A DNA stretch of 28,886 nucleotides from DASZHA01 sp035938265 (GTDB lineage: Bacteria > Chloroflexota > Dormibacteria > DASZGP01). This document shows, piece by piece, positions 13,769 through 20,851 of this stretch; within the stretch, counting starts at the first letter, position 1, and each line of letters opens with the position of its first letter. The stretch lies in assembly GCA_035938265.1 (NCBI GenBank), contig DASZHA010000097.1:1-28886 (forward strand), given 5' to 3'. The position numbers and the translations under genes were made by a program. The notes under the pieces were generated by a model. It saw only the letters and a list, made by a program, of their open reading frames with translations. It made no database searches and was not told where the DNA came from.

Positions 13769-15223
13769 CTACGGGCTGCTGCCGAAGTCTCCCTGTAAGA
13801 CCACGACCGTAGTCCCGATCGGGGTCCAGCCGTAGAGGAAGTCCATCTGGCTCTGGTTCCTGGGAATGTTGATGCAGCCGTGGGTGCCGTTGGCCTCGGT
13901 GTTGGTCCCGGGGCCATACCGGCTGCGCCACGGAGCATCGTGCAGGAAGTACCCACTCGACTCCCACTCCATCGCGTACTGCATGCTGATGCAGCCATTC
14001 CATGGGTATGGGTTGCCCCGCCAGGAGGACATGCAGTAAGGCGAGAACTTGGCGAACACGTGGTAGACGCCGGTGACTGTTGCCATGCTCGGCCGACCCG
14101 TGGTGACCGGGGTATCGAGCATGACGGCTCCGTCCTGCAGCGCCACCAGCTCCTGTTTGGCGAGCGAGACCACGATCACCTTGCCCGCGCCGTAGATCGC
14201 CTGCCAATACTTCGCGTCCACTGAGCTCTTGACCGCCTGGATGGCGGCCTTGGCGGCCTGCAGGGTGGGCAGGTCGGTGGCCGCATCGAGCTGCTTGACC
14301 GCCGCATCAAGGTTGGCCTGGTCCTGGGCGACGTCCTTGCCGGCGGCCCGGGCAAGGCCGATCTCAGTTCGCGTGGTCGCCGCCAGGTCGTAGGCCGACT
14401 GGCGCGTGGACAGCAGGGTGTTAAGCGCTGACGACTGCGCCCACGCCTTGGCAGCGATGTCCTGGAAGTCGGCCAGCGCGCCCGCATGGCTGAGACGGTC
14501 GGAGAGTGCCGCGATCGTGGCCGGCGCGTCGCCCAGTTTCAGGATCGGGATCGTCTGGGCCTTGGTCAGCGCCGCCTGGGCTGAGCTGACCGCGCTGTGG
14601 GCGTCAGCCTGGGCGGCGGACAAGGCCTGGTTGGCGGCGATCTTGGCGGCGGTGGCCGCCTTCAGCTCGCTGTCCTTGGCATTGACGGCGTCAAGAGCAG
14701 ACTGCAGCGCCTTGGGCGTGTTCTCCGTGTCAGTCGCCAGGGTGGTGTCATCGGCGAATTTCTGGAACTGGGTGGTGTCGACGCCGGCGTCAGCGGCCGG
14801 CTTGATGTCATTGCCAAGGCCCTGGAGAGCCTGTGCCAGCTGGGTGTGGATCTGGGCCGCGGCCTGGTCTTCGGCGGTCTTCACCTGGCCAGTCAGGGCC
14901 TTGACGTCATCGGCCCGCTTCTGGATCGCGGCCAGCAGCTGGCGGTCGATGATGAAGGCCGCCGGCGGCAGGGCCTGCGACTTGAGAGCGGTCTCCTGCT
15001 GCACCAGGGGGTCGACCACCGCCTGGGGCGTGCCGTCGCCAAGGCTCTTCTTGACCTGGGCGTCAAAGCCGGTCGCGGCGCTGTCGATCGAGGCCTTGGC
15101 CAGCTGCACCTGCTGGTTCTGGTAGTTGACAGCGGCGACCACGCCGGCCGCGTTGGCGGCGGCAAAGGTGGCCACAATCTGGGCACCAACCAGGATGGGG
15201 CGAACCGCGCTCGCGGCAATCAC
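13769..15223 (-). CDS. L,D-transpeptidase (YkuD domain) with long helical N-terminal region
   Basis: Cross-links or modifies peptidoglycan outside the membrane. A hydrophobic anchor lies at about residues 7-33. It is followed by about 300 residues of Ala/Gln/Asp-rich helix, probably coiled coil and likely a spacer or wall-spanning stalk. The catalytic YkuD domain occupies about 345-478. Active-site residues are His428 (GYFLHDAPW) and His448-Gly449-Cys450 (THGCINI), with Cys450 as nucleophile; Cys397 and Cys411 may form a disulphide. The start is GTG at 15223 with an AGGGGGA ribosome site. A TATAGT -10 box lies upstream at 15294-15299. Length (484 aa) is well above minimal family members. Confidence 0.93.
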   Translation of the reverse strand: MIAASAVRPILVGAQIVATFAAANAAGVVAAVNYQNQQVQLAKASIDSAATGFDAQVKKSLGDGTPQAVVDPLVQQETALKSQALPPAAFIIDRQLLAAIQKRADDVKALTGQVKTAEDQAAAQIHTQLAQALQGLGNDIKPAADAGVDTTQFQKFADDTTLATDTENTPKALQSALDAVNAKDSELKAATAAKIAANQALSAAQADAHSAVSSAQAALTKAQTIPILKLGDAPATIAALSDRLSHAGALADFQDIAAKAWAQSSALNTLLSTRQSAYDLAATTRTEIGLARAAGKDVAQDQANLDAAVKQLDAATDLPTLQAAKAAIQAVKSSVDAKYWQAIYGAGKVIVVSLAKQELVALQDGAVMLDTPVTTGRPSMATVTGVYHVFAKFSPYCMSSWRGNPYPWNGCISMQYAMEWESSGYFLHDAPWRSRYGPGTNTEANGTHGCINIPRNQSQMDFLYGWTPIGTTVVVLQGDFGSSP

Positions 15224-15293
15224 CGGGCGGTCCCCCTGCTGGAGCTCATGGAAGTCGTAATGGGATCCCTACCTTTCTCGGCTTTTGGCCGCC

Positions 15294-15299
15294 ACTATA
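15294..15299 (-). promoter_or_regulatory. -10 box of the L,D-transpeptidase promoter
   Basis: TATAGT on the minus strand, with a weak TTCTGA -35 about 18 nt upstream overlapping the hemQ stop codon. It lies 70 nt before the GTG at 15223, so this gene has an ordinary leader with a ribosome site. Confidence 0.5.
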
Positions 15300-15317
15300 G
15301 CAGGCGAATTGGCCGGC

Positions 15318-16040
15318 TCAGAACCCCCTGTGACTACGAGTCGTCCCCCCCAGGTCGGCGATGACTTCGGGCAGGGGCTTGCTCACGCAGGTGAAGATCG
15401 GCGTGTCGCGAACCGTGTACAGGCTGCTCTCGGTTTCGCGCAGGTCCATCACCAGGTCGAGGAAGTCGGCGGGCTCGTTGGTCTCGAAGGCGACCACGAA
15501 ATCCTGATCGTCGAGGCCGAAGGAGTAGGTGGTGTTGATCTTGACGCTGGGGTATTTGTGGCCGATGCCGATGTGCTCGTCCATCACCCGTTGCCGCTCC
15601 TCCTTGGGCAGCAGGTACCACTGCCGCGTCTTGACGAACGGATAGACGAAGACGTACTTGCTCTTGCTGGGCTTGATGTGGAGCCGCTCCTGGCCGGGGT
15701 GGGTGTGTTGGTCCAGGTAGATGGAGCGCTTGGTCATGGATAGAAAGGAGTGGGCGTTGGCGCTGGCGCGGCCTAGCCGCGTGTTGCCGAAGTCGCGGGC
15801 GAAGTCCTGGATCGAGTCGAGCTCGTGGGAGGCGGTCCAGAAGCAGTAGTCCGTGTCCGCACGCACGCCAACCGTTGAATACGGCCGGATCATCATTCCT
15901 TCGGCATAGCGGGCGACTACGCCCTCGACCTCCGCCACGGCGTCCTTGCGGGCGCCCGGCTCCAGCTGGCGCCAGCCAGGTTCGGCCTTGTAGAAGGCGA
16001 ACCGGACGAACTCGCGGCGGGAGGGCGGCGAAGCGGCCAT
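15318..16040 (-). CDS. hemQ: Coproheme decarboxylase (HemQ/ChdC, chlorite-dismutase family)
   Basis: Catalyses the last step of the coproporphyrin-dependent haem pathway, decarboxylating coproheme to haem b with peroxide. 240 aa from the ATG at 16040; a longer frame to 16310 runs under the plus-strand gene and is unlikely. The family signature spans YVFVYPFVKTRQWYLLP (catalytic Tyr133 in YPFVK) to MDEHIGIGHKYPSVKI, with His156 as the probable proximal haem ligand. The closing GLDDQDFVVAFET and RDTPIFTC are typical. The catalytic motif is of the actinobacterial rather than Bacillus sort. The pathway supplies haem for the cytochromes encoded nearby. A TATCCT box lies 10 nt before the ATG. Confidence 0.94.
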   Translation of the reverse strand: MAASPPSRREFVRFAFYKAEPGWRQLEPGARKDAVAEVEGVVARYAEGMMIRPYSTVGVRADTDYCFWTASHELDSIQDFARDFGNTRLGRASANAHSFLSMTKRSIYLDQHTHPGQERLHIKPSKSKYVFVYPFVKTRQWYLLPKEERQRVMDEHIGIGHKYPSVKINTTYSFGLDDQDFVVAFETNEPADFLDLVMDLRETESSLYTVRDTPIFTCVSKPLPEVIADLGGTTRSHRGF

Positions 16041-16050
16041 GGTCGCTCTA

Positions 16051-16056
16051 AGGATA
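16051..16056 (-). promoter_or_regulatory. -10 box of the hemQ promoter
   Basis: TATCCT on the minus strand with a 10-nt gap to the hemQ ATG, implying a leader of only a few nucleotides and no room for a ribosome site. It is divergent from the promoter at 16088-16093. Confidence 0.45.
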
Positions 16057-16087
16057 CCGGCGCTCGCGGGCTCTAATCCCTCGGTCG

Positions 16088-16093
16088 TAGGAT
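16088..16093 (+). promoter_or_regulatory. -10 box, leaderless promoter of the disordered-protein gene
   Basis: TAGGAT followed by 6 nt (GGCGAA) and then the ATG at 16100. No -35 match is evident. It is the clearest example, with 19986-19991, of the leaderless arrangement in this window. Confidence 0.55.
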
Positions 16094-16099
16094 GGCGAA

Positions 16100-16639
16100 A
16101 TGGACGTCGATCCCCAGCAGCCATTCGTCCAGGACGAGGACGAAGAGCCGGAGCGACGCCTGCCGGCGCGCACTCCCCCGCCGCCGAAGAAGCCGCTCGA
16201 CGTCTTCCTGGCGGAGTTCGAGCGCCGCCTGGTCGAGGAGCCCGACCAGCCCGCGACCGACGCCCACCTGGAGCTCGAGGCTCGCGCAGAAGGTGCCCGG
16301 CGGCCTCCAATGGGCTCGCGCCGGCCGGGGGCGCCGGTGTCCGAGGTCACTGTCGAGACCATCACAGAGCCAGAGCCAGAGCCGTCTGCCCCGAACTCAA
16401 TCCTGCCCGCGCCGGACCCCGCGCCTCCCGGGCCGAGCGACGAATCGACGATGGATGCCGCCGCGATCGAGAGCGCCGAACCCATGGTGGAGGACACTCT
16501 CGACGACGACACCCCTCTCCCGGCCGGCGACGAGCAGGAGCCGCCTGCCGCCAAGGCCCCGCCGGCGCCGGCCACGCCGGCAGCGGGGAATCCCCGGCGC
16601 AGGCCGCGCGGGCGCCGCCATCGGCGTCGCCGTCACTAG
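16100..16639 (+). CDS. Predicted disordered protein with acidic body and Arg-rich tail
   Basis: A 179-aa low-complexity protein. One short helical patch (KKPLDVFLAEFERRLVEE, about 30-47) may be a binding motif. The rest is rich in Pro, Glu, Asp and Ala, and the end is strongly basic (NPRRRPRGRRHRRRRH). The tail could bind nucleic acid or ribosomes. No family is recognised. Evidence that it is real: a precise leaderless promoter, tandem placement before the hydratase gene, and a reading frame distinct from the long overlapping frame that belongs to that hydratase. It could alternatively be a non-conserved frame. Confidence 0.6.
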   Translation: MDVDPQQPFVQDEDEEPERRLPARTPPPPKKPLDVFLAEFERRLVEEPDQPATDAHLELEARAEGARRPPMGSRRPGAPVSEVTVETITEPEPEPSAPNSILPAPDPAPPGPSDESTMDAAAIESAEPMVEDTLDDDTPLPAGDEQEPPAAKAPPAPATPAAGNPRRRPRGRRHRRRRH

Positions 16640-16664
16640 GGGTGCGATACTGGACGCCTCCGGC

Positions 16665-17465
16665 ATGAGCGCATATCAGAACCTGCTTTACGACCAGGGA
16701 GAGGGCGTGGCGACCGTCACCCTCAACCGGCCCGACGCCTTCAACGCGCTGACCACAGACCTCAACCGGGAGCTGAAGGAGGCGCTTGGCACCATCGCCG
16801 GTGACGACAGCGTCCGGGCTGTGATCCTCACCGGCGCGGGACGGGCCTTCTCCTCGGGCCAGGACCTGCGCAACATGCAGGCCGGCGATCCCGCCGCGGT
16901 GGTCAAGGATGTTCTGACCAACAGCTACGCGCCCATGATCATGGCGATGCGCCAGCTGCCCAAGCCGATCGTCGGCGCCATCAATGGCGTCGCCGCCGGC
17001 GCCGGCATGAGCCTGGCGCTTGCCACCGACATTCGGGTCGCCTCTGACAAGGCGTCGTTCATGCAGGCCTTCTCGCGCGTTGGCCTGGTCCCCGATGCCG
17101 GCAGCAACTACCTCCTCCCCCGACTCGTCGGCCTGCCCCGGGCCCTTGAGCTGGCGTGGACCGCCCGCCGGGTTGGCGCCGAGGAGGCGCTCAGCATCGG
17201 CCTGGTCAACTCGGTGGTACCCGCGGACGACCTCGCGGGCGCGGCCCAGGATCTCGCCGTCCGGCTTGCCGCCGGCCCCGCGCTGGCCATCGGCCTGACC
17301 AAGCAGGCAATGCTCCGGTCAGAGAACAGCTCCCTGCCCGAGATTCTCGCCCTGGAAGCCGAGTTGCAGAGCCAGTGCATCGTCACCGACGACTTCGTCG
17401 AGGGCGTCAACGCGTTCCTGGAGAAGCGCGAACCGCGCTTCGGCCAGTCCCCGAGCCGGATCTGA
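16665..17465 (+). CDS. Enoyl-CoA hydratase/isomerase family protein, PaaG-like
   Basis: A crotonase-fold enzyme of 266 aa acting on acyl-CoA esters. The ATG at 16665 gives the standard N-terminus (VATVTLNRPDAFNAL). The oxyanion-hole segments are GRAFSSGQDL (59-68) and NGVAAGAGMSLALATD (107-122). Asp144 in GLVPDAGSNYLLPR is at the position of the catalytic Asp of PaaG-type isomerases and takes the place of the usual second hydratase glutamate, so an isomerase role is more likely than simple hydration. The first hydratase glutamate is also absent (FSRVGL). Substrate unknown. It lies 25 nt after the disordered-protein gene and overlaps the NUDIX gene start. Confidence 0.9.
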   Translation: MSAYQNLLYDQGEGVATVTLNRPDAFNALTTDLNRELKEALGTIAGDDSVRAVILTGAGRAFSSGQDLRNMQAGDPAAVVKDVLTNSYAPMIMAMRQLPKPIVGAINGVAAGAGMSLALATDIRVASDKASFMQAFSRVGLVPDAGSNYLLPRLVGLPRALELAWTARRVGAEEALSIGLVNSVVPADDLAGAAQDLAVRLAAGPALAIGLTKQAMLRSENSSLPEILALEAELQSQCIVTDDFVEGVNAFLEKREPRFGQSPSRI

Positions 17466-18256
17466 CCGAAAACCCGGTCCCCGTCCCGATCCGGCCGGCG
17501 GCCACCGTGGCCATCGTTCGTGACGGCGCCGCAGGTCTCGAGACGCTGATGTTGCTCCGCCCTGTCGAGGCTGAGTTCGCTCCTCGGGCCCAGGTCTTCC
17601 CCGGTGGCCGCGTCGACGCCGACGACGGCGACGATGGATGGGCGGAGATCGTCGCCGTCGACGACGGCAGCCTCACCGGGCTCGCCGCCGAGGCCGGCCA
17701 GCCCTCACCCAGAGCCCTGGTCGTGGGCGCCATCCGGGAGGCGTTCGAGGAGGCCGCCATCCTGCTCGGGCTCGACGCGGCGCAGTACCCTGGCGCCGAG
17801 TGGGCGGCCGCCGCCCGCCAGCGGGTCCATGGCGGCGACGAGCCCTTCCTCGACATCGTCCGCTCCACCGGCCTCCGGCTTCGCCCGGCGATGGCCTACT
17901 TCGCCCGCTGGGTGACGCCCGAGGGCATGCCGCGGCGCTACGACACCCGCTTCTTCGCCGCGCTGATGCCCGAGGGGCAGGAACCGGTCGCGGCCGAGGG
18001 CGAGATCCAGTCGCTGGAATGGATCACACCCGCCGCGGCCCTGGGCCGGGCCGACACCAACGACGCCTACACCCTGCCCCCGACCCGTGCGGTCCTGACC
18101 AAGCTCACCGGCTACACCAGCGTCAGCCAGGCGCTCGAGGGGCTGCCCCAGGACAGTGACGTGGCCCCGATCGTGCCCAAGATCGTCAACCTGCCCGACG
18201 CCGACGGCCTCGGCGGGATCACGGTCCTGCTGCCGGGAGAGCCGGGCTACGAGTAA
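17462..18256 (+). CDS. NUDIX hydrolase, NUDT19/CoA-hydrolase-like
   Basis: Probably hydrolyses CoA or acyl-CoA diphosphate bonds. The NUDIX box is split by an insertion: FPGGRVDADD (46-55) is followed about 40 residues later by REAFEEAAILL (92-102), which keeps the metal-binding REx2EE core. This split layout is typical of NUDT7/NUDT19-type enzymes. The C-terminal TRFFAALMPEGQEP and EIQSLEWITPAAAL also fit. The start is uncertain: a CTG at 17462 overlaps the hydratase stop (CTGA), and the next in-frame option is GTG at 17507, which would trim the first strand. It sits between two acyl-CoA-related genes and runs almost into the next ATG (18264). Confidence 0.85.
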   Translation: MTENPVPVPIRPAATVAIVRDGAAGLETLMLLRPVEAEFAPRAQVFPGGRVDADDGDDGWAEIVAVDDGSLTGLAAEAGQPSPRALVVGAIREAFEEAAILLGLDAAQYPGAEWAAAARQRVHGGDEPFLDIVRSTGLRLRPAMAYFARWVTPEGMPRRYDTRFFAALMPEGQEPVAAEGEIQSLEWITPAAALGRADTNDAYTLPPTRAVLTKLTGYTSVSQALEGLPQDSDVAPIVPKIVNLPDADGLGGITVLLPGEPGYE

Positions 18257-18263
18257 CCCGGAC

Positions 18264-19052
18264 ATGGCCAGCGCGCTGGCCCCCAACCCCTCGATCTTCA
18301 CCGGCAAGGGCACCAACACATACGTGGTGGGAAGCGGTGAGGAGGTCGTCGTCATCGACCCAGGGTCGTCCGACGCCCGCCATCTCCACCACGTGGCCCA
18401 GCTGGCCGTCGGGATGGGACGGCCTTCGGCGGTGGTCCTCACCCATCACCACCCCGACCACACCGATGGCGCCGTCGAACTGGCCAAGCAGCTGGGCGCG
18501 CCCCTGATGGCCTTCCCCCACGAGCTTGCGCCGGCCATCGACCGGAGCCTGGCTGATGGGGAGGTCATCTACACCGGCGCGGGCGGCCTTCGCGTGGTCC
18601 ACACGCCTGGGCACACCAGCGACCACGTCTGCCTGCACTGGGAGGAAGCGGGCATCGTTTTCGCCGGCGACCTGGTCGCGGGGGAGGGGTTCATCGTGAT
18701 CGACCCACCCGACGGCAACATGGCGGACTACCTGCGCTCGCTGGCGCGCGTGCGGGACATCGGCGCAGAGCAGGTGCTGCCCGCCCACGGGGCCGCCATC
18801 GATGACCCCCGTAACTACCTCGACGGCTATATCGCCCACCGGCTGGAGCGCGAGGCCAAGGTGCTGGCGGCGGTTACGCCGGGAGCGACGTTGAGGCTCG
18901 ACGCCATCCTGCCGGTGGCCTACGACGACACCCCCCAGGCGATGCACCCGGTCGCGGCCCGGAGCCTGCTGGCCCACCTCGACAAGCTGGTCGAGGACGG
19001 CGCCGTCATCCGCGAGGGCGAGGGCGAAGAGGCGCTCTACCGCCGACCCTGA
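18264..19052 (+). CDS. Metallo-beta-lactamase-fold hydrolase, LACTB2-like
   Basis: A 262-aa hydrolase of the MBL superfamily. The zinc ligands are all present: THHHPDHTDG with His61, His63, Asp65 and His66, then His117 (TPGHTSDH), Asp136 (FAGDLV) and His175 (PAHG). A C-terminal winged-helix-like segment (about 205-260) resembles LACTB2 proteins. Members act as thioesterases or nucleases, so the substrate is open. The ATG at 18264 lies 5 nt after the NUDIX stop, showing an operon with the two acyl-CoA genes. This context makes a thioester substrate plausible but not shown. Confidence 0.9.
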   Translation: MASALAPNPSIFTGKGTNTYVVGSGEEVVVIDPGSSDARHLHHVAQLAVGMGRPSAVVLTHHHPDHTDGAVELAKQLGAPLMAFPHELAPAIDRSLADGEVIYTGAGGLRVVHTPGHTSDHVCLHWEEAGIVFAGDLVAGEGFIVIDPPDGNMADYLRSLARVRDIGAEQVLPAHGAAIDDPRNYLDGYIAHRLEREAKVLAAVTPGATLRLDAILPVAYDDTPQAMHPVAARSLLAHLDKLVEDGAVIREGEGEEALYRRP

Positions 19053-19058
19053 CGGCCG

Positions 19059-19081
19059 CGGCGGGCGCGCGCCGGGCTTTT
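19059..19081 (+). terminator. Possible terminator between convergent genes
   Basis: CGGCG and CGCCG arms (19059-19063 and 19070-19074) with a GC-rich loop, followed by GGC and four T. The stem is short and the T-run minimal, so this is a weak candidate for ending the hydratase-NUDIX-MBL transcript. Confidence 0.3.
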
Positions 19082-19979
19082 AGACCGCCGCGGCGTTGTC
19101 CTCGAGGCTTTCCAGGTGCTCGATCACCTTGCGGGTCATCCAGGTGGGGGTGGAGGCGCCTGAGGTCACACCCACCCGCTCGATGCCCTCGAACCAAGCC
19201 GGGTTGATGTCGGCGGGGCTGTCCACCAGGTGCGCAGGCTTGTGGCCCAGCTCCTCCACCACCTGCACCAGCCGCTTGGAGTTGGAGCTGCGGCTGGAGC
19301 CGACCACGATCACCATGTCGACCTCGGCCGCCGCCTTGACGGCGGCCTCCTGCCGCTCCTGGGTGGCCTTGCAGATCTCGTTGTAGACCTCGACATCCGG
19401 CCAGCGGCGCTGGATCTCCTCGATGGTGGAGATCGTGTCCCACTGGCTCAGGGTGGTCTGACAGGTGACCGCCAGCTTGTCGGTAGGGAAGTCGATGTCG
19501 TCCAGGGCCTCGAAGTCGAGCGGCTCGACGAGGTGGACCTGGCCCGGCGCCTCGCCCAGGACCCCCTCGGGCTCGGGGTGCTTGCGCTGCCCGATATACA
19601 GGACGTGGAAGCCACGCCCAGCGAGGTCCTTGACCAGGTCATGGGTGCGGACGACGTCGGAGCAGGTGGCGTCGATGGACCGCAGCCCCATCTCGGCAGC
19701 CCGCTCCTTGACCTGGGGCGATACCCCGTGGGCGGTGAAGATCACGGTACCGTCGTCGATCCGCTGCAGCCCGGCGAAACGGTCGTCCTCGTCGACCAGC
19801 TCCACGCCGTGGTCCTTGAGCTCGTCGGTCACGTGCTCGTTGTGCACCAGGTACCCCAGCATGTGGACGGGCTGGGGAACGGGCTCAGCGCCGGCTTCCG
19901 CGCCCACCTGCCGGGCGATTTTGATGGCGTCGACGACCCCGTGGCAGTAGCCTCGGGGCGTGATCTTGACAACTTCCAT
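19080..19979 (-). CDS. ispH: 4-hydroxy-3-methylbut-2-enyl diphosphate reductase
   Basis: Last enzyme of the MEP isoprenoid pathway. It reduces HMBPP to IPP and DMAPP using a 4Fe-4S cluster. 299 aa. Cluster ligands are Cys12 (RGYCHGV), Cys106 (DATCSDVV) and Cys203 (NEICKATQERQEA). Substrate-binding residues His46 (VHN), His84 (TAHGV), and His134-Glu136 (KHPEPEG) are present, and the C-terminal TSGASTP motif is intact. The N-terminus MEVVKITPRGYCHGVVDA matches the Bacillus-type branch. The product supplies the farnesyl group for haem O and menaquinone tails. A TAGACT -10 box 6 nt before the ATG indicates a leaderless mRNA. Confidence 0.96.
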   Translation of the reverse strand: MEVVKITPRGYCHGVVDAIKIARQVGAEAGAEPVPQPVHMLGYLVHNEHVTDELKDHGVELVDEDDRFAGLQRIDDGTVIFTAHGVSPQVKERAAEMGLRSIDATCSDVVRTHDLVKDLAGRGFHVLYIGQRKHPEPEGVLGEAPGQVHLVEPLDFEALDDIDFPTDKLAVTCQTTLSQWDTISTIEEIQRRWPDVEVYNEICKATQERQEAAVKAAAEVDMVIVVGSSRSSNSKRLVQVVEELGHKPAHLVDSPADINPAWFEGIERVGVTSGASTPTWMTRKVIEHLESLEDNAAAV

Positions 19980-19985
19980 GATTTG

Positions 19986-19991
19986 AGTCTA
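19986..19991 (-). promoter_or_regulatory. -10 box, leaderless promoter of ispH
   Basis: TAGACT on the minus strand followed by 6 nt (CAAATC) and then the ATG at 19979. There is no ribosome site. It diverges from the promoter at 20017-20022. Confidence 0.55.
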
Positions 19992-20016
19992 CGGCGCCAG
20001 CGACCCATACCCGATG

Positions 20017-20022
20017 TACGCT
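20017..20022 (+). promoter_or_regulatory. -10 box, leaderless promoter of the Pro-tailed membrane protein
   Basis: TACGCT followed by 6 nt (GCCAGC) and then GTG at 20029. The arrangement mirrors the other leaderless genes and argues that the GTG, not the ATG at 20014 which lies before the -10 box, is the real start. Confidence 0.45.
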
Positions 20023-20028
20023 GCCAGC

Positions 20029-20754
20029 GTGGTAGGCGCGGTTTCCGGCAATGCCGGCCAGGTCCTCCAGGTCGTCTTCTCGTCAGTTGGCCTGTTCATC
20101 GCCCTGATAGCGGCCCTGGTCGTGGGAATCCTGGTCTACCGGGGGCGGCGCAAGCCGGGCTCCCGCATGCGAGCGGTGATCGACGCCGGCTTCCTCGCCA
20201 TCCCAGGACTCGTGGCCGTGATCGCTGGCGTGGTTGGCCTCTTCGTTGGCATCGCCTACTTCCTGATCCTGTTCGTCTACTGGCTCTTCTACTTCATCGT
20301 GGCGTCGATCTGGGTGGCTATCGTCGGCGGCCAGGTCACCTACCCAGCAGAGTTCGGCCAGATCGCAGGCCAGGGCTTCATCTACCTCGGCCTCGGCCTG
20401 CTGATCTCCATCCTGGGCGTCGGCTGGCTGGCCCTGGTAATCGCGCGGGCGGTGCGGATCGCCCAACGCCGGCTGCGGGCCACGACGTACACGGTCTCGT
20501 CGCAGCCAACGCCGGTCGCCGCCCTGCCCTCGGGCCCGCCGCTAGGTCCGCCACCGGGGCCGCCGCCCAGCCCCATCCCGCCCGCGCCGCCGCCCCTGGA
20601 GCCGGTTCCGCCGGCCCCGGAACCCCTGGCGTCGGCGCCAAACCCGCCGCCCGCCATGCCGCGGCGATCGCGCCCGAAGAAGACAGTCCAGCCTCCCGCG
20701 AAGCCCCGACCCAAGCCGGCGCCGCGGACGCGTCGACGAGATCAAGGAAGTTGA
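20029..20754 (+). CDS. Polytopic membrane protein with Pro-rich basic tail
   Basis: 241 aa from GTG at 20029, with an in-frame ATG at 20014 as the alternative. About four membrane helices (roughly 12-36, 50-68, 70-98 and 113-138) precede a cytoplasmic tail. The tail is first almost pure Pro/Gly/Ala (about 155-205), then basic (RRSRPKKTVQPPAKPRPKP). No family is recognised. The tail could bind SH3-like or nucleic-acid partners. The gene shares a short divergent promoter region with ispH. Its stop codon overlaps the -35 box of the next gene's promoter. Confidence 0.75.
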   Translation: MVGAVSGNAGQVLQVVFSSVGLFIALIAALVVGILVYRGRRKPGSRMRAVIDAGFLAIPGLVAVIAGVVGLFVGIAYFLILFVYWLFYFIVASIWVAIVGGQVTYPAEFGQIAGQGFIYLGLGLLISILGVGWLALVIARAVRIAQRRLRATTYTVSSQPTPVAALPSGPPLGPPPGPPPSPIPPAPPPLEPVPPAPEPLASAPNPPPAMPRRSRPKKTVQPPAKPRPKPAPRTRRRDQGS

Positions 20755-20779
20755 CAGCGGCCTAGCTCTGCGGCACTAT
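20751..20779 (+). promoter_or_regulatory. Promoter of the surface beta-helix protein gene
   Basis: A perfect TTGACA -35 (20751-20756), 17-nt spacer and CACTAT -10 (20774-20779). A leader of about 65 nt follows, ending in the GGAGGAG ribosome site (20837-20843) before the TTG start at 20852. The -35 overlaps the previous gene's stop codon. Confidence 0.5.
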
Positions 20780-20851
20780 TCAGCCAACCACGGGATCACC
20801 TTCGCGCGTCATGAAGGGACGTCGCGGCCACGGATCGGAGGAGTAGCCCAC

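Noticed and set aside
16041..16310. N-terminal extension of HemQ by 90 residues
   Set aside because: The extension overlaps the divergent gene, is Arg/Pro/Gly-rich shadow sequence, and lies before the family's normal start and the -10 box at 16051-16056.
16092..16664. N-terminal extension of the enoyl-CoA hydratase by 191 residues
   Set aside because: It is Ser/Arg/Pro-rich shadow of the 16100-16639 gene. The canonical crotonase N-terminus begins at the ATG at 16665.
17156..17461. Upstream extension of the NUDIX frame inside the hydratase gene
   Set aside because: It lies wholly within a clear crotonase coding region in another frame and has no domain content.
19230..20765. A 511-codon plus-strand frame across ispH and the next gene
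   Set aside because: It is antisense to ispH for most of its length, then runs out of frame through the membrane protein gene. Composition is shadow-like.
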